Origin: Aestuariimicrobium sp. p3-SID1156
GTDB lineage: Bacteria > Actinomycetota > Actinomycetes > Propionibacteriales > Propionibacteriaceae
Direction of reading: 5' to 3'
Length of the DNA: 64,000 bases
NCBI RefSeq assembly: GCF_025144225.1
Contig: NZ_JALXXB010000001.1
Span: 496,001 to 560,000 of the forward strand
Part shown: positions 55,184-63,878 of the stretch, one piece after another
Numbering within the stretch: position 1 is the first letter of the stretch
Layout: the number at the start of each line of letters is the position of its first letter
Program-made: the position numbers and the translations under genes
The notes under the pieces: model-generated
Told to the model about the DNA's origin: nothing
The model's database searches: none
What the model saw: the letters and a program-made list of their open reading frames with translations, nothing else

Positions 55184-58100
55184 ATGTTCTCCAAGGTTCT
55201 GGTCGCCAATCGTGGCGAGATTGCCGTGCGCGCCTTCCGGGCCGCCTACGAGTTGGGAGCGCGCACCGTCGCCGTCTTCCCCCACGAGGACAGGGCCGCC
55301 GAACACCGGATCAAAGCCGACGAGGCCTACCAGATCGGGGAGAAGGGCCACCCCGTCAGCGCCTATCTCGACATCGCCGAGATCATCCGCGCCGCCAAGG
55401 AGTCCGGCGCCGATGCGGTCTACCCCGGCTACGGCTTCCTCTCGGAAAACCCCGACCTGGCCGAGGCCTGCGCCGCCAACGGGCTCACCTTCATCGGCCC
55501 CAGCGCCCAGGTGCTCGAGCTGGCCGGCAACAAGGTCCGAGCCATCGACACCGCCCGCAAAGCGGGCCTGCCCACGCTGAAGTCGAGTGAGCCGGGCACC
55601 GACGTGGACACCCTGATCGCCGAGGCCGACGAGATCGGCTTCCCGGTCTTCGTCAAGGCCGTCGCCGGCGGCGGCGGTCGCGGCATGCGCCTGGTGCAGG
55701 AGCGCGAGGACCTGCCCGAAGCTCTCGACCAGGCCATGCGTGAGGCCAACGGTGCCTTCGGGGACCCGACGGTCTTCATCGAGCAGGCCGTCCAGCGCCC
55801 CCGCCACATCGAGGTGCAGGTGCTGGGTGACACCCAGGGCAATGTCATCCACCTCTTCGAGCGCGACTGCTCCATCCAGCGCCGCCACCAGAAGGTCATC
55901 GAGATGGCACCGGCGCGCAACCTCGACCCCGAGCTGCGAGACAAGCTCTGCGCGGACGCCGTGAAGTTCGCCCAGTCGATCAACTACTCCTGCGCCGGCA
56001 CGGTGGAGTTCCTGGTCGAGACCGCCGGCCCACGGGCGGGGGAGTACGTCTTCATCGAGATGAACCCCCGCATCCAGGTCGAGCACACCGTCACCGAGGA
56101 GGTGACCGACGTCGACCTCGTCCAGGCCCAGATGCGCATCGCCTCGGGTGAGTCCCTGGCCGACCTCGGCCTGAACCAGGACGACATCCAGGTCCGCGGC
56201 GTGGCCATCCAGGCCCGCATCACCACCGAGGACGCCTCCAACGGTTTCCGCCCCGACACCGGGGTCATCACCGCCTACCGCTCGGCCTCGGGAGCAGGAA
56301 TCCGCCTCGACGGCGGCACCGTCGCCACCGGGGTCGAGGTGCAAGGCTACTTCGACTCCCTGCTGGTCAAGGTCACCGCCCACGCCCGCGACTTCGACGG
56401 CGCCCTGAACCGGCTGCGCCGCGCCCTGGCCGAGTTCCGCATCCGTGGTGTCTCCACGAACATCCCCTTCCTGCGCGCGGTGCTGGACGACAAGGACTTC
56501 GACGCCGGCAACACCTCCACCCACTTCATCGACGAGCGGCCCTACCTGCTCACCTCCCGCGCCCCGGCAGACCGTGGCACCAAGATGCTGCGCTGGCTGG
56601 CCGACGTCACCGTCAACAAGCCCAATGGCGAACCCTCCACCCTGCTCGACCCCTCGGAGAAGCTACCGGCGGGCATTGATCTGAACGCGGCGGCGCCGGC
56701 GGGCTCCAAGCAGCGCCTGGACGAGCTGGGCCCGGCAGGCTGGGCCGCGTGGCTGCGTGAGTCCGACCACGTCGAGGTCACCGACACCACCTTCCGCGAC
56801 GCCCACCAGTCGCTGCTGGCCACCCGGGTCCGCACCCGCGACCTGCTGGCAGTGGCCCCCTACGAGGCCCGGATGCTGCCCGAACTCCTCTCGGTCGAAT
56901 GCTGGGGTGGGGCCACCTATGATGTCGCGCTGCGCTTCCTCGGTGAGGACCCCTGGGAACGACTCGGCGCGCTGCGCGAGGCGATGCCGAACATGGCGCT
57001 GCAGATGCTGCTGCGCGGACGCAACACCGTCGGCTACACGCCGTACCCCACCCAGGTCACCGAGGCCTTCGTGGAGGAGGCCGCCCGCACCGGGGTGGAC
57101 GTCTTCCGCATCTTCGACGCCCTCAACGACGTCGACCAGATGCGCCCGGCCATCGAGGCCGTGCTCTCCCGCACCGAGTCGGTGGCCGAGGTGGCGCTCT
57201 GCTACACCAGCAACCTGATGGACCCGGGCGAAACCACCTACAACCTCGACTTCTACCTGCGGCTGGCCGAGCAGATCGTCGAAGCAGGCGCCCATGTGCT
57301 GGCCATCAAGGACATGGCCGGCCTGCTGCGTCCCCCAGCTGCAGAGAAGCTGGTGCGTGCCCTGCGCGAACGCTTCGACCTACCCGTGCACCTGCACACC
57401 CACGACACCGCCGGCGGCCAGACCGCGACCCTGCTGCGGGCGATCGACGCCGGGGTGGACGCGGTCGACGTCGCCTGCGCGGCGATGGCGGGAACCACCA
57501 GCCAGCCCCCGGCGTCCGCCCTGGTGATGGCACTGGAGCACGGCGAGCGACAGACCCGGCTCAACCCCCGTGCGGTGGCCGACCTGGAGCCCTACTGGGA
57601 GGCCGTCCGGCGTGTCTACGTGCCCTTCGAGTCGGGCCTGGCCAGCCCCACCGGTCGGGTCTACCACCACGAGATCCCCGGCGGGCAGCTGTCGAACCTG
57701 CGCCAGCAGGCGATCGCGCTGGGCCTGGGTGACCGCTTCGAGCAGATCGAGGCGACGTACGCCGCGGCGAACAAGATCCTGGGTCGCCCGACCAAGGTCA
57801 CGCCGAGTTCCAAGGTGGTCGGCGACCTGGCCCTGCACCTGGTGGCCGTCAACGCCGACCCGGCCGAGTTCGAGGCCGACCCGCAGAAGTTCGACATCCC
57901 CGATTCGGTGATCGGTTTCCTCAACGGTGAACTGGGGACGCCGGCAGGCGGCTGGCCCGAACCGTTCCGCTCGAAGGCGCTAGCCGGGCGCCAGACCCCG
58001 CTGCGCCAGACCGAGGTCTCCGAGGGCGATGCGGCCAACCTGCGCGAACCCGGGAGGGACCGCCAGGTGACGCTGAACCGACTGCTCTTCCCGGCCCCGA

Positions 58101-58597
58101 CCAAGGAGTTCGACGAGGCACGTGAGGAGTACGGCGACCTGACCTCCATGCCCACCATCCCGTACCTGTACGGCATGCGCCCGGGGGAGGAACACGTCAT
58201 CACCATCGACAAGGGCGTCTCGCTGATCACCGCGCTCGAGGCGATCTCCGAGCCGGACACCCGCGCCAAGCGCACCGTGATGACCCTGACGAACGGCCAG
58301 CTGAGGCCGGTGCGGGTGCGGGACAAGTCGATCAAGGCCGAGGTGGCCTCCGCCGAACGCGCCGACAAGAACAACCCGGGCCACGTGGCGGCGCCCTATG
58401 CCGGTGCGGTCACCGTCCGGGTGTCCGAGGGCGACCACGTCAACGCCGGTGATTCCCTGGCCGTGATCGAAGCCATGAAGATGGAGGCCTCCATCAATGC
58501 CCCGGTCTCGGGGACCGTCGAGCGGGTCGTGCTCAGTGGGACCTTCCAGGCCGAGGGTGGCGACCTGGTCGCGGTGCTCGCTCCTGACGGCCAGTGA
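55184..58597 (+). CDS. pyc: Pyruvate carboxylase
   Basis: ATP- and biotin-dependent carboxylation of pyruvate to oxaloacetate, 1137 residues, full length. Biotin carboxylase domain (1-450): MFSKVLVANRGEIAVRAFRA, KAVAGGGGRGMRLV, ERDCSIQRRHQKVIE, FIEMNPRIQVEHTVTEE. Carboxyltransferase domain (about 530-830): VTDTTFRDAHQSLLATRVRT, VECWGGATYDVALRFL, IFDALNDVDQMRPAI, and the metal ligands of HLHTHDTAGG. The C-terminal biotinyl domain has EAMKMEAS with Lys1099. Its carboxyltransferase domain is homologous to the transcarboxylase 5S subunit, which is not seen in this window. Confidence 0.97.
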   Translation: MFSKVLVANRGEIAVRAFRAAYELGARTVAVFPHEDRAAEHRIKADEAYQIGEKGHPVSAYLDIAEIIRAAKESGADAVYPGYGFLSENPDLAEACAANGLTFIGPSAQVLELAGNKVRAIDTARKAGLPTLKSSEPGTDVDTLIAEADEIGFPVFVKAVAGGGGRGMRLVQEREDLPEALDQAMREANGAFGDPTVFIEQAVQRPRHIEVQVLGDTQGNVIHLFERDCSIQRRHQKVIEMAPARNLDPELRDKLCADAVKFAQSINYSCAGTVEFLVETAGPRAGEYVFIEMNPRIQVEHTVTEEVTDVDLVQAQMRIASGESLADLGLNQDDIQVRGVAIQARITTEDASNGFRPDTGVITAYRSASGAGIRLDGGTVATGVEVQGYFDSLLVKVTAHARDFDGALNRLRRALAEFRIRGVSTNIPFLRAVLDDKDFDAGNTSTHFIDERPYLLTSRAPADRGTKMLRWLADVTVNKPNGEPSTLLDPSEKLPAGIDLNAAAPAGSKQRLDELGPAGWAAWLRESDHVEVTDTTFRDAHQSLLATRVRTRDLLAVAPYEARMLPELLSVECWGGATYDVALRFLGEDPWERLGALREAMPNMALQMLLRGRNTVGYTPYPTQVTEAFVEEAARTGVDVFRIFDALNDVDQMRPAIEAVLSRTESVAEVALCYTSNLMDPGETTYNLDFYLRLAEQIVEAGAHVLAIKDMAGLLRPPAAEKLVRALRERFDLPVHLHTHDTAGGQTATLLRAIDAGVDAVDVACAAMAGTTSQPPASALVMALEHGERQTRLNPRAVADLEPYWEAVRRVYVPFESGLASPTGRVYHHEIPGGQLSNLRQQAIALGLGDRFEQIEATYAAANKILGRPTKVTPSSKVVGDLALHLVAVNADPAEFEADPQKFDIPDSVIGFLNGELGTPAGGWPEPFRSKALAGRQTPLRQTEVSEGDAANLREPGRDRQVTLNRLLFPAPTKEFDEAREEYGDLTSMPTIPYLYGMRPGEEHVITIDKGVSLITALEAISEPDTRAKRTVMTLTNGQLRPVRVRDKSIKAEVASAERADKNNPGHVAAPYAGAVTVRVSEGDHVNAGDSLAVIEAMKMEASINAPVSGTVERVVLSGTFQAEGGDLVAVLAPDGQ

Positions 58598-59297
58598 TGA
58601 TCGGTTGGGTGGGGTCGAAGGCCGGCTGCTGACCGCGGGCGGTCTCCCACCAGACCACCACCAGGTCGGGTACCGGGGCGTCCGCCTCACGGGCCGCGCG
58701 CGTCCAGTCCGCGAAGGCGTCCAGGAAGGAGGCCAGGTAGTCAGCTCGACCGCGTTCTTCCGGGTCGACCTCGGGCAGGATCTGGGTCAGGCAGTCGTGG
58801 GTGGCCATCACATGCGCATTCTTCGCATACCCCGTCCGCATCCCCTGGGCCGGGCGAAGCGGGATGGCCAGGTCATTGGCGAGCAGGTTTCGTAGCCCCA
58901 GTTGAGACGGCAGCCCCGCCCGGGTCAGTGCGAAGTCGAAGGCCTCCACCTCGCCGGGGGACAAGGTGAAGGTGGCGGTGCCCCGGTCGCGGGCCTCCAG
59001 CCAGGCGTCGACCACCCGCCAGCAGTGGACCAGCCGCTCGCCCTCGATGTGGCACCCCTCGATGAGGGACTCCCAGTCGCGCGGGGTGGGCTGGTCGGCG
59101 GGATAGGCGATCTGCAGCGGGTCCCGCTTGAACATCGGGCCGATCTTGTGGATCAAGCCACGCGGCTGGTTCTCGACGGCGGGCACGATGAAGCGGGTGG
59201 AGGCGATCTCCCGCAACTCCGCGGCCAGTTCGGGCAAGGCCCCGAACATGTCGCGCACCTCGTGCACGCTGATGGCGTGCATCCTCAGCTCACCCAT
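58533..59297 (-). CDS. Hypothetical protein overlapping the 3' end of pyc
   Basis: Cytosolic protein of 254 residues that I cannot assign. The body (1-230) has coding-like composition and conserved-looking stretches such as MHAISVHEVRDMFGALPELA and DWESLIEGCHIEGERLVHCWRVVDAWLE, with VMATHDCLTQILPEVDPEER further on. The final ~22 residues are an Arg/Pro-rich tail read antisense to the pyc biotin domain (65-bp overlap). ATG 59297 has TACCCT six nt upstream. Confidence 0.7.
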   Translation of the reverse strand: MGELRMHAISVHEVRDMFGALPELAAELREIASTRFIVPAVENQPRGLIHKIGPMFKRDPLQIAYPADQPTPRDWESLIEGCHIEGERLVHCWRVVDAWLEARDRGTATFTLSPGEVEAFDFALTRAGLPSQLGLRNLLANDLAIPLRPAQGMRTGYAKNAHVMATHDCLTQILPEVDPEERGRADYLASFLDAFADWTRAAREADAPVPDLVVVWWETARGQQPAFDPTQPIITGRQERAPRPGRHPRPGRSH

Positions 59298-59321
59298 GAC
59301 GACAGGGTACAGTTCGGAGAA
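59298..59321. promoter_or_regulatory. Divergent leaderless promoters with overlapping -10 boxes
   Basis: The minus strand reads TACCCT (59309-59304), six nt, ATG 59297. The plus strand reads TACAGT (59308-59313), eight nt, ATG 59322. The boxes share TA at 59308-59309. Confidence 0.55.
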
Positions 59322-59645
59322 ATGAAACTCAGGACCCGTCAGGCCATTGTCACGCTGGTGTTCGTCGCACTGGTGGTGCTGGTCATTGGCGGCGCACTGG
59401 CGACCGCCGCGCCCTCCGGGACGCCCTCGGCCTCCGTGACGCCCTCGGCCAGTGCACTGCAGGATCCCGCCGAGGTGAAGGTGAGCTCCGACACCCGCCG
59501 CGTCGGCACCTTCATTGCCATCGGAGCCGCGGGCTTGCTGGCAGTCGCTGCTGGGGCGGCGACCTACGGGTGGCCGGTGCGCTCCAGCAGCCAGTCCAGG
59601 CAGCCGAGCAGGGCCGAGACATCGTCGGGGTCGACCGAGGAATAG
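59322..59645 (+). CDS. Small membrane protein with two helices
   Basis: Protein of 107 residues. One N-terminal helix (AIVTLVFVALVVLVIGGALATAA) is followed by a Ser/Pro/Thr-rich loop, then a second helix (VGTFIAIGAAGLLAVAAGAATYG). The last ~27 residues, rich in Ser and Arg, are encoded antisense to the serC C-terminus (82-bp overlap) and look like overprinted tail. No family recognised. Confidence 0.6.
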   Translation: MKLRTRQAIVTLVFVALVVLVIGGALATAAPSGTPSASVTPSASALQDPAEVKVSSDTRRVGTFIAIGAAGLLAVAAGAATYGWPVRSSSQSRQPSRAETSSGSTEE

Positions 59646-60682
59646 CAGCCGATGCGCAACTGGTTGCGTCCCAGCTTGCGGTAGGGCTCGACGTCGACGA
59701 TCCCGTTGGCGCGCAAGATGCGGGCCAATGCGGCGGCGTCCACCTGGTCCACGAAGTCGATCGTGGCCACCACGGGCGAGCGGAACTCGGGGGCCACAAA
59801 GGGGGCGGCCACGTCGGAGGACTCGGCCCAGGCGTAGACCCGGCTGCTGGAGTCGGTGGTCCGCTGGGTGATGAAGTCCATCCCACCGCAGCCGAGCATC
59901 CAGTCGAGCTGTTCCTGCAGCATCACCAGGGTGGCCAGGGCGGGGGTGTTGAGGGTTTGGTGCTGGGCTGAATTGGTGATCGCCACCTGGAGATTCAGCG
60001 ATTCGGGTATCCAGCGGTCGCTGCGCTCACCCACTCTTGCCGCCCGCTCCAGCGCTGCGGGGGAGAAGAATCCCAGCCACAGCCCACCGTCGGAGGAGAA
60101 GTTCTTCTGCGGGGCGAAGTAGTAGACGTCGGTCTGGGACAGGTCGGCGTCCATGCCGCCGGCGGCACTGGTGGCATCGACCAGCACCAGCCCTTCGGCG
60201 TCGGGGCGGGTCACCGGGGCAGCCGCGCCGGTGGAGGTCTCGTTCTGGGCCCAGGCGTAGACGTCGGCGTCCGTCGGTTCCGGCAAGGTGCTGGTGCCCG
60301 GTTCGGACTCGGTGATCGCCGGCTCGGCCAGGAAGGGGGCGCGGGCTGAGGCGGTGGCGAACTTCCGGCTGAACTCTCCGTAGACGCCGTGAGCGCTGCG
60401 ATTCTCGACCAGAGAGCAGCAGGCGGCGTCCCAGAAGAAGCTCGACCCACCATTGCCGAGCACGACCTCATAGCCGTCCGGAGCGGAGTAGAGCTCGGCG
60501 AGGTCGGCCTGGATGGTGGCGACCAAGTCCTTGACCGGTGGTTGGCGATGTGACGTGCCCATCAGGGGGCTGTCACTGACTGCGCTCAACGCCTCGGGCC
60601 GAATCTTCGCGGGGCCACTGCCGAACCGGCCGTCCCTGGGCTTGAGATGGGCTGGGATCGTGAGCTGTTCGGGGGCCGCCAT
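59564..60682 (-). CDS. serC: Phosphoserine aminotransferase
   Basis: PLP enzyme of 372 residues making 3-phosphoserine from 3-phosphohydroxypyruvate in serine biosynthesis. Actinobacterial SerC features: RDGRFGSGPAKIRPEAL, LMGTSHRQPPVKDLV, VVLGNGGSSFFWDAA, LVDATSAAGG and the PLP lysine in YYFAPQKNFSSDGG. ATG 60682 matches the family start. It diverges from pdxH, which makes its PLP cofactor. Confidence 0.95.
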   Translation of the reverse strand: MAAPEQLTIPAHLKPRDGRFGSGPAKIRPEALSAVSDSPLMGTSHRQPPVKDLVATIQADLAELYSAPDGYEVVLGNGGSSFFWDAACCSLVENRSAHGVYGEFSRKFATASARAPFLAEPAITESEPGTSTLPEPTDADVYAWAQNETSTGAAAPVTRPDAEGLVLVDATSAAGGMDADLSQTDVYYFAPQKNFSSDGGLWLGFFSPAALERAARVGERSDRWIPESLNLQVAITNSAQHQTLNTPALATLVMLQEQLDWMLGCGGMDFITQRTTDSSSRVYAWAESSDVAAPFVAPEFRSPVVATIDFVDQVDAAALARILRANGIVDVEPYRKLGRNQLRIGCYSSVDPDDVSALLGCLDWLLERTGHP

Positions 60683-60722
60683 GCCATTGAATTCTGCCAC
60701 GGCGCAGAGTTGGATGGGAGCC

Positions 60723-61370
60723 ATGACCACCGACCTGCATGCGGCCCGACGCGAGTACCAGGGTGGGGAGCTGCCCCCGCGGATCGAGGACCCCTGGGCC
60801 TTCCTCGCGGGCTGGTTCGGGGAGGCGCTGGCGGCGGACATCGAGGCCTCCGCAATGGTGCTGTCGACTGTCGACGCAGATGGGCAACCGAGTTCGCGTG
60901 TTGTCCTGGCCAAGGCCTTCGGACGCGACCTCGGCCCCGGCGGCGGGGTTGACTTCTACTCCGACCTGGACTCGCGCAAGGGCTTGGCCATGCAGGCCAA
61001 CCCCAAGGTGTCGCTGCTGTTCTATTGGCCCGCGCTCAACCGGCAGGTGCACATCGAGGGCCAGGTGCAGCAGAAGCCGGTGGCCGAGGCCGAGGAGTAC
61101 TTCCACCAGCGACCGCTGGCCTCCCAGGTGGCGGCCGCGGTCTCGAAGCAGTCCGAGCCCCGGGAATCGCGGGCCAGCCTGGTCCACGAATTCGAGCAGG
61201 CCGCCGAGCGCTTCGGGGAGGGGCCAGTTCCTCGACCGCAGGGGTGGCTGGGCTGGCGTGTGCGCCCGGACCGTTTCCAGTTCTGGCAGGGACTGCCCAG
61301 CCGCCTGCACGACCGGGTCGAGTGCCGCCGCGACGGGGAGGGATGGACCTCAGGGCGCCTTGACCCGTGA
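60723..61370 (+). CDS. pdxH: Pyridoxamine 5'-phosphate oxidase
   Basis: FMN-dependent final step of PLP synthesis and salvage, 215 residues. PdxH signatures: ASAMVLSTVDADGQPSSRVVLAKAF, FYSDLDSRKGLAMQANPKVSLLFYWPALNRQVHIEGQVQ, SKQSEPRESRASL and the C-terminal WLGWRVRPDRFQFWQGLPSRLHDRVECRR with the RLHDR motif. ATG 60723 is used; ATG 60714 is possible. The end overlaps the convergent acVLRF1-like gene by 21 bp. Confidence 0.95.
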   Translation: MTTDLHAARREYQGGELPPRIEDPWAFLAGWFGEALAADIEASAMVLSTVDADGQPSSRVVLAKAFGRDLGPGGGVDFYSDLDSRKGLAMQANPKVSLLFYWPALNRQVHIEGQVQQKPVAEAEEYFHQRPLASQVAAAVSKQSEPRESRASLVHEFEQAAERFGEGPVPRPQGWLGWRVRPDRFQFWQGLPSRLHDRVECRRDGEGWTSGRLDP

Positions 61371-62006
61371 CTGTGCCCGCGCGTTGAGGTCGATCGGCAC
61401 CGCGCGGACCGTGGCGACGAATTCGCGCAGCACCTCCTGACGGGGGTCGGGCACCGGCAGCACCGGATGCCGTGATCGCAGCGCCACCAGCGGCGCCAGC
61501 CGACGGTCCGCCAGGACGGCGGCGATGAACGAGGCGTCACCACCGCAGACCACGGCGTCCAGGGTGGGCGCTTCGGGCAGCAGCCGCTCGATCGCGCGCT
61601 CGATGGTCTCCTCGACGGCGTGGGCGGTCTGGTTGCCCCGCCGGCGGGCGTAGCGCTGCTGGGACCAGCCACCCGCCTTGGTGCGCCCCTGCACATAGGT
61701 CCTGTCCACCTTGGACGCCTCCAGTTCGCTGCCCCGTGCGATGCCCACAGCATGGGCACCCTTGCGCCCCAGGAGCAGCCCCACCCGGCGCTCCCGAGCG
61801 AGGTGGCGGAGGAAGGCGCCCGGTGAGGCATCCTCGGGGGCATGCTCCCACTGGTCCACCAGGGTCGCCTTGGCGCCGTCCTCGGCGCGCGCGAGCATCG
61901 AACCGGAGCTGACGGTGAACTCCGTGCGTCCATGGGACTGGCGGAACCGATCGAGCCAGCCGCCCAGCCGCTCGGGGGCGACGAGCACGCGACGGTCGGA
62001 AGGCAT
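61350..62006 (-). CDS. acVLRF1-like peptidyl-tRNA hydrolase (Vms1/eRF1 family)
   Basis: Protein of 218 residues. VGLLLGRKGAHAVGIARG is followed by the release-factor-like loop GRTKAGGWSQQRYARRRGNQ, with GGWSQQ at residues 112-117 in the place of the GGQ of eRF1. The C-terminal LDAVVCGGDASFIAAVLADRRLAPL completes a VLRF1-type domain. By family it should release nascent chains from stalled 50S subunits. ATG 62006 has TACCGT six nt upstream. Confidence 0.85.
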   Translation of the reverse strand: MPSDRRVLVAPERLGGWLDRFRQSHGRTEFTVSSGSMLARAEDGAKATLVDQWEHAPEDASPGAFLRHLARERRVGLLLGRKGAHAVGIARGSELEASKVDRTYVQGRTKAGGWSQQRYARRRGNQTAHAVEETIERAIERLLPEAPTLDAVVCGGDASFIAAVLADRRLAPLVALRSRHPVLPVPDPRQEVLREFVATVRAVPIDLNARAQSRVKAP

Positions 62007-62037
62007 GCCGCCACGGTAGCCCCACTAGGCTGGGCGC
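62007..62037. promoter_or_regulatory. Divergent leaderless promoters (acVLRF1-like / nagA)
   Basis: The minus strand reads TACCGT (62018-62013), six nt, ATG 62006. The plus strand reads TAGGCT (62026-62031), six nt, ATG 62038. Confidence 0.55.
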
Positions 62038-63189
62038 ATGCGCATCGCCTCCCACAAGGTCGTCACTGGCACCACCGGACCCGAACCCCGCCCGCTGACC
62101 CTGGTGGTCGAGGGGGAGCGCGTCGTCGAGGTGGTCGAGGGCATCGAGCCCGACGCCGACCTGGTCGAGGAATGGATCGTCCCCGGCTACGTGGACACCC
62201 ACTGCCACGGGGGCGCTGGCGCCGACTTCAGCTCGACCGATCCTGACGCAGTGCGGCGCGCGATCGACTTCCACCGAAGCCATGGCACCACGACCCTGTT
62301 CGCGAGCACGGTGACCGAGGCGATGGACGAGGTCATCGCCCAGATCGAGCGGATGCGTCCGCTGGTGGAGGCCGGTGAACTGGCCGGCATCCACCTGGAG
62401 GGGCCCTTCCTGTCGCCGGAGAAGAAGGGTGCCCACAACCCTGACCTGCTTGTCGATCCCCGTCCTGAGTACGTGGAACGCATTCTGGAGGCCTCCGGTG
62501 GGGCTGTTCGGATGATCACCCTGGCCCCGGAGCGGGAGTTCGGCCTGGAGGCGTTCTCGACGTTCACCGAGAACGGGGTGGCAGCGGCCTTCGGGCATTC
62601 GGATGCCGACAACCGGGTCGCCAAGCAAGCGGTGGATGCCGGTGCCAGCATCGTCACCCACCTGTTCAACGCGATGCGTCCGATCCACCACCGCCAACCG
62701 GGCCCGGTCCCGACGCTGCTGGACGACGAGCGGGTCATGGTCGAGCTGATCTGCGACGGTACCCACCTGGATGCCGATGTCATCGCCATGTCCCGGGACG
62801 CCGCCGGCATCCACCGGGTCGGCCTGGTCACCGATGCCATGAGTGCGACCGGTCAGCCTGATGGGCGCTATGACCTGGGTTCGCTGAAGGTCCAGGTCAC
62901 CGATGGGGTGGCGCGTATCCTCGCCGACGACGGGACGCTCGGAGCGATCGCCGGGTCCACCCTCACCATGGACCGAGCGGTGGAATACGTGGTCACCCAC
63001 TGTGGTTGCGAGGTGGGGGAGGCCGCCATCATGGCTGCCACCACTCCCGCACGATGGCACGGGCTGGCCGAGGTGGGCGAGCTTGCTCCCGGGCGCTACG
63101 CCGACCTGTGCGTGGTCGATGACGGGGCTGGGCTGCAGCGGGTGATGCATCGTGGACGCTGGATCGAAGGGGCAGGGGAAGGCGCATGA
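62038..63189 (+). CDS. nagA: N-acetylglucosamine-6-phosphate deacetylase
   Basis: Amidohydrolase-superfamily metalloenzyme of 383 residues; removes acetate from GlcNAc-6-phosphate ahead of NagB. VPGYVDTHCHGGAGADFS, the metal-ligand Glu in GIHLEGPFLSPEKKGAHN, AFGHSDAD, VTHLFNAMRPIHHRQPG and the catalytic Asp in GLVTDAMSATG are present. Its stop overlaps the DtxR-type gene by 4 nt (ATGA). Confidence 0.96.
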   Translation: MRIASHKVVTGTTGPEPRPLTLVVEGERVVEVVEGIEPDADLVEEWIVPGYVDTHCHGGAGADFSSTDPDAVRRAIDFHRSHGTTTLFASTVTEAMDEVIAQIERMRPLVEAGELAGIHLEGPFLSPEKKGAHNPDLLVDPRPEYVERILEASGGAVRMITLAPEREFGLEAFSTFTENGVAAAFGHSDADNRVAKQAVDAGASIVTHLFNAMRPIHHRQPGPVPTLLDDERVMVELICDGTHLDADVIAMSRDAAGIHRVGLVTDAMSATGQPDGRYDLGSLKVQVTDGVARILADDGTLGAIAGSTLTMDRAVEYVVTHCGCEVGEAAIMAATTPARWHGLAEVGELAPGRYADLCVVDDGAGLQRVMHRGRWIEGAGEGA

Positions 63190-63875
63190 GCGAGCTGATT
63201 GACACCACCGAGATGTACCTGCGGGTGGTCTATGAATTGCAGGAGGAGGGCATCCCCCCAATGCGGGCCCGTATCGCCGAACGGCTGCACCAGTCCGGGC
63301 CCACCGTGTCCCAGACCGTGGCGCGGATGGAGCGTGACGGTCTGCTGGTGCTGGACAGGGACCGTCGCATCAACCTGACCAGGGAGGGCCAGCAGTTGGC
63401 CGAGGCCGTGATGCGCAAGCATCGTCTGGCCGAACGGCTGCTCACCGACGTCATCGGGCTGGACTGGGAACTGGTCCACGCAGAGGCCTGCCGGTGGGAA
63501 CACGTCATCTCAGAAGAGGTCGAGCAGAAGCTCTTCCACCTGCTGGAGGACACCAGCTTCTCCCCCTATGGCAACCCGATCCCGGGACTGGCCGCCTTTG
63601 GGGCCGAGGGCCGCGCCGAGGGCTTCCGCGAGGGAAACCACCCCTTCACCGAACTGGCCCCGACCGATGGCGTGGTCATCGTCGTGCTGGAGCGTATGAG
63701 CGAGATGGTGCAGGCCGACGAGGAGACGCTGCGCGGGTTGTCCGCCGCGGGCATTCGTCCGGGAGTGCATCTGGAGCTCTCGGTGGTGGAGCAGATCCAG
63801 CTCGCCGTGGCGGGTAGGGAGCCGGTCGCCGTGCCGGACTGGGTGGCCGAGGGCCTGTTTGGGCGTCCGGCCTGA
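63186..63875 (+). CDS. DtxR/IdeR-family iron-dependent repressor
   Basis: Metal-responsive transcription repressor of 229 residues. The N-terminal helix-turn-helix (RARIAERLHQSGPTVSQTVARMERDGLL) is almost identical to DtxR. All seven metal ligands are present: Met10, Cys102, Glu105 and His106 (primary site) and His79, Glu83 and His98 (ancillary site). Cys102 argues for Fe2+ rather than Mn2+ selectivity. The SH3-like C-terminal domain spans about 150-225. Coupled to nagA; the pairing has no obvious metabolic logic. Confidence 0.95.
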   Translation: MSELIDTTEMYLRVVYELQEEGIPPMRARIAERLHQSGPTVSQTVARMERDGLLVLDRDRRINLTREGQQLAEAVMRKHRLAERLLTDVIGLDWELVHAEACRWEHVISEEVEQKLFHLLEDTSFSPYGNPIPGLAAFGAEGRAEGFREGNHPFTELAPTDGVVIVVLERMSEMVQADEETLRGLSAAGIRPGVHLELSVVEQIQLAVAGREPVAVPDWVAEGLFGRPA

Positions 63876-63878
63876 GCG

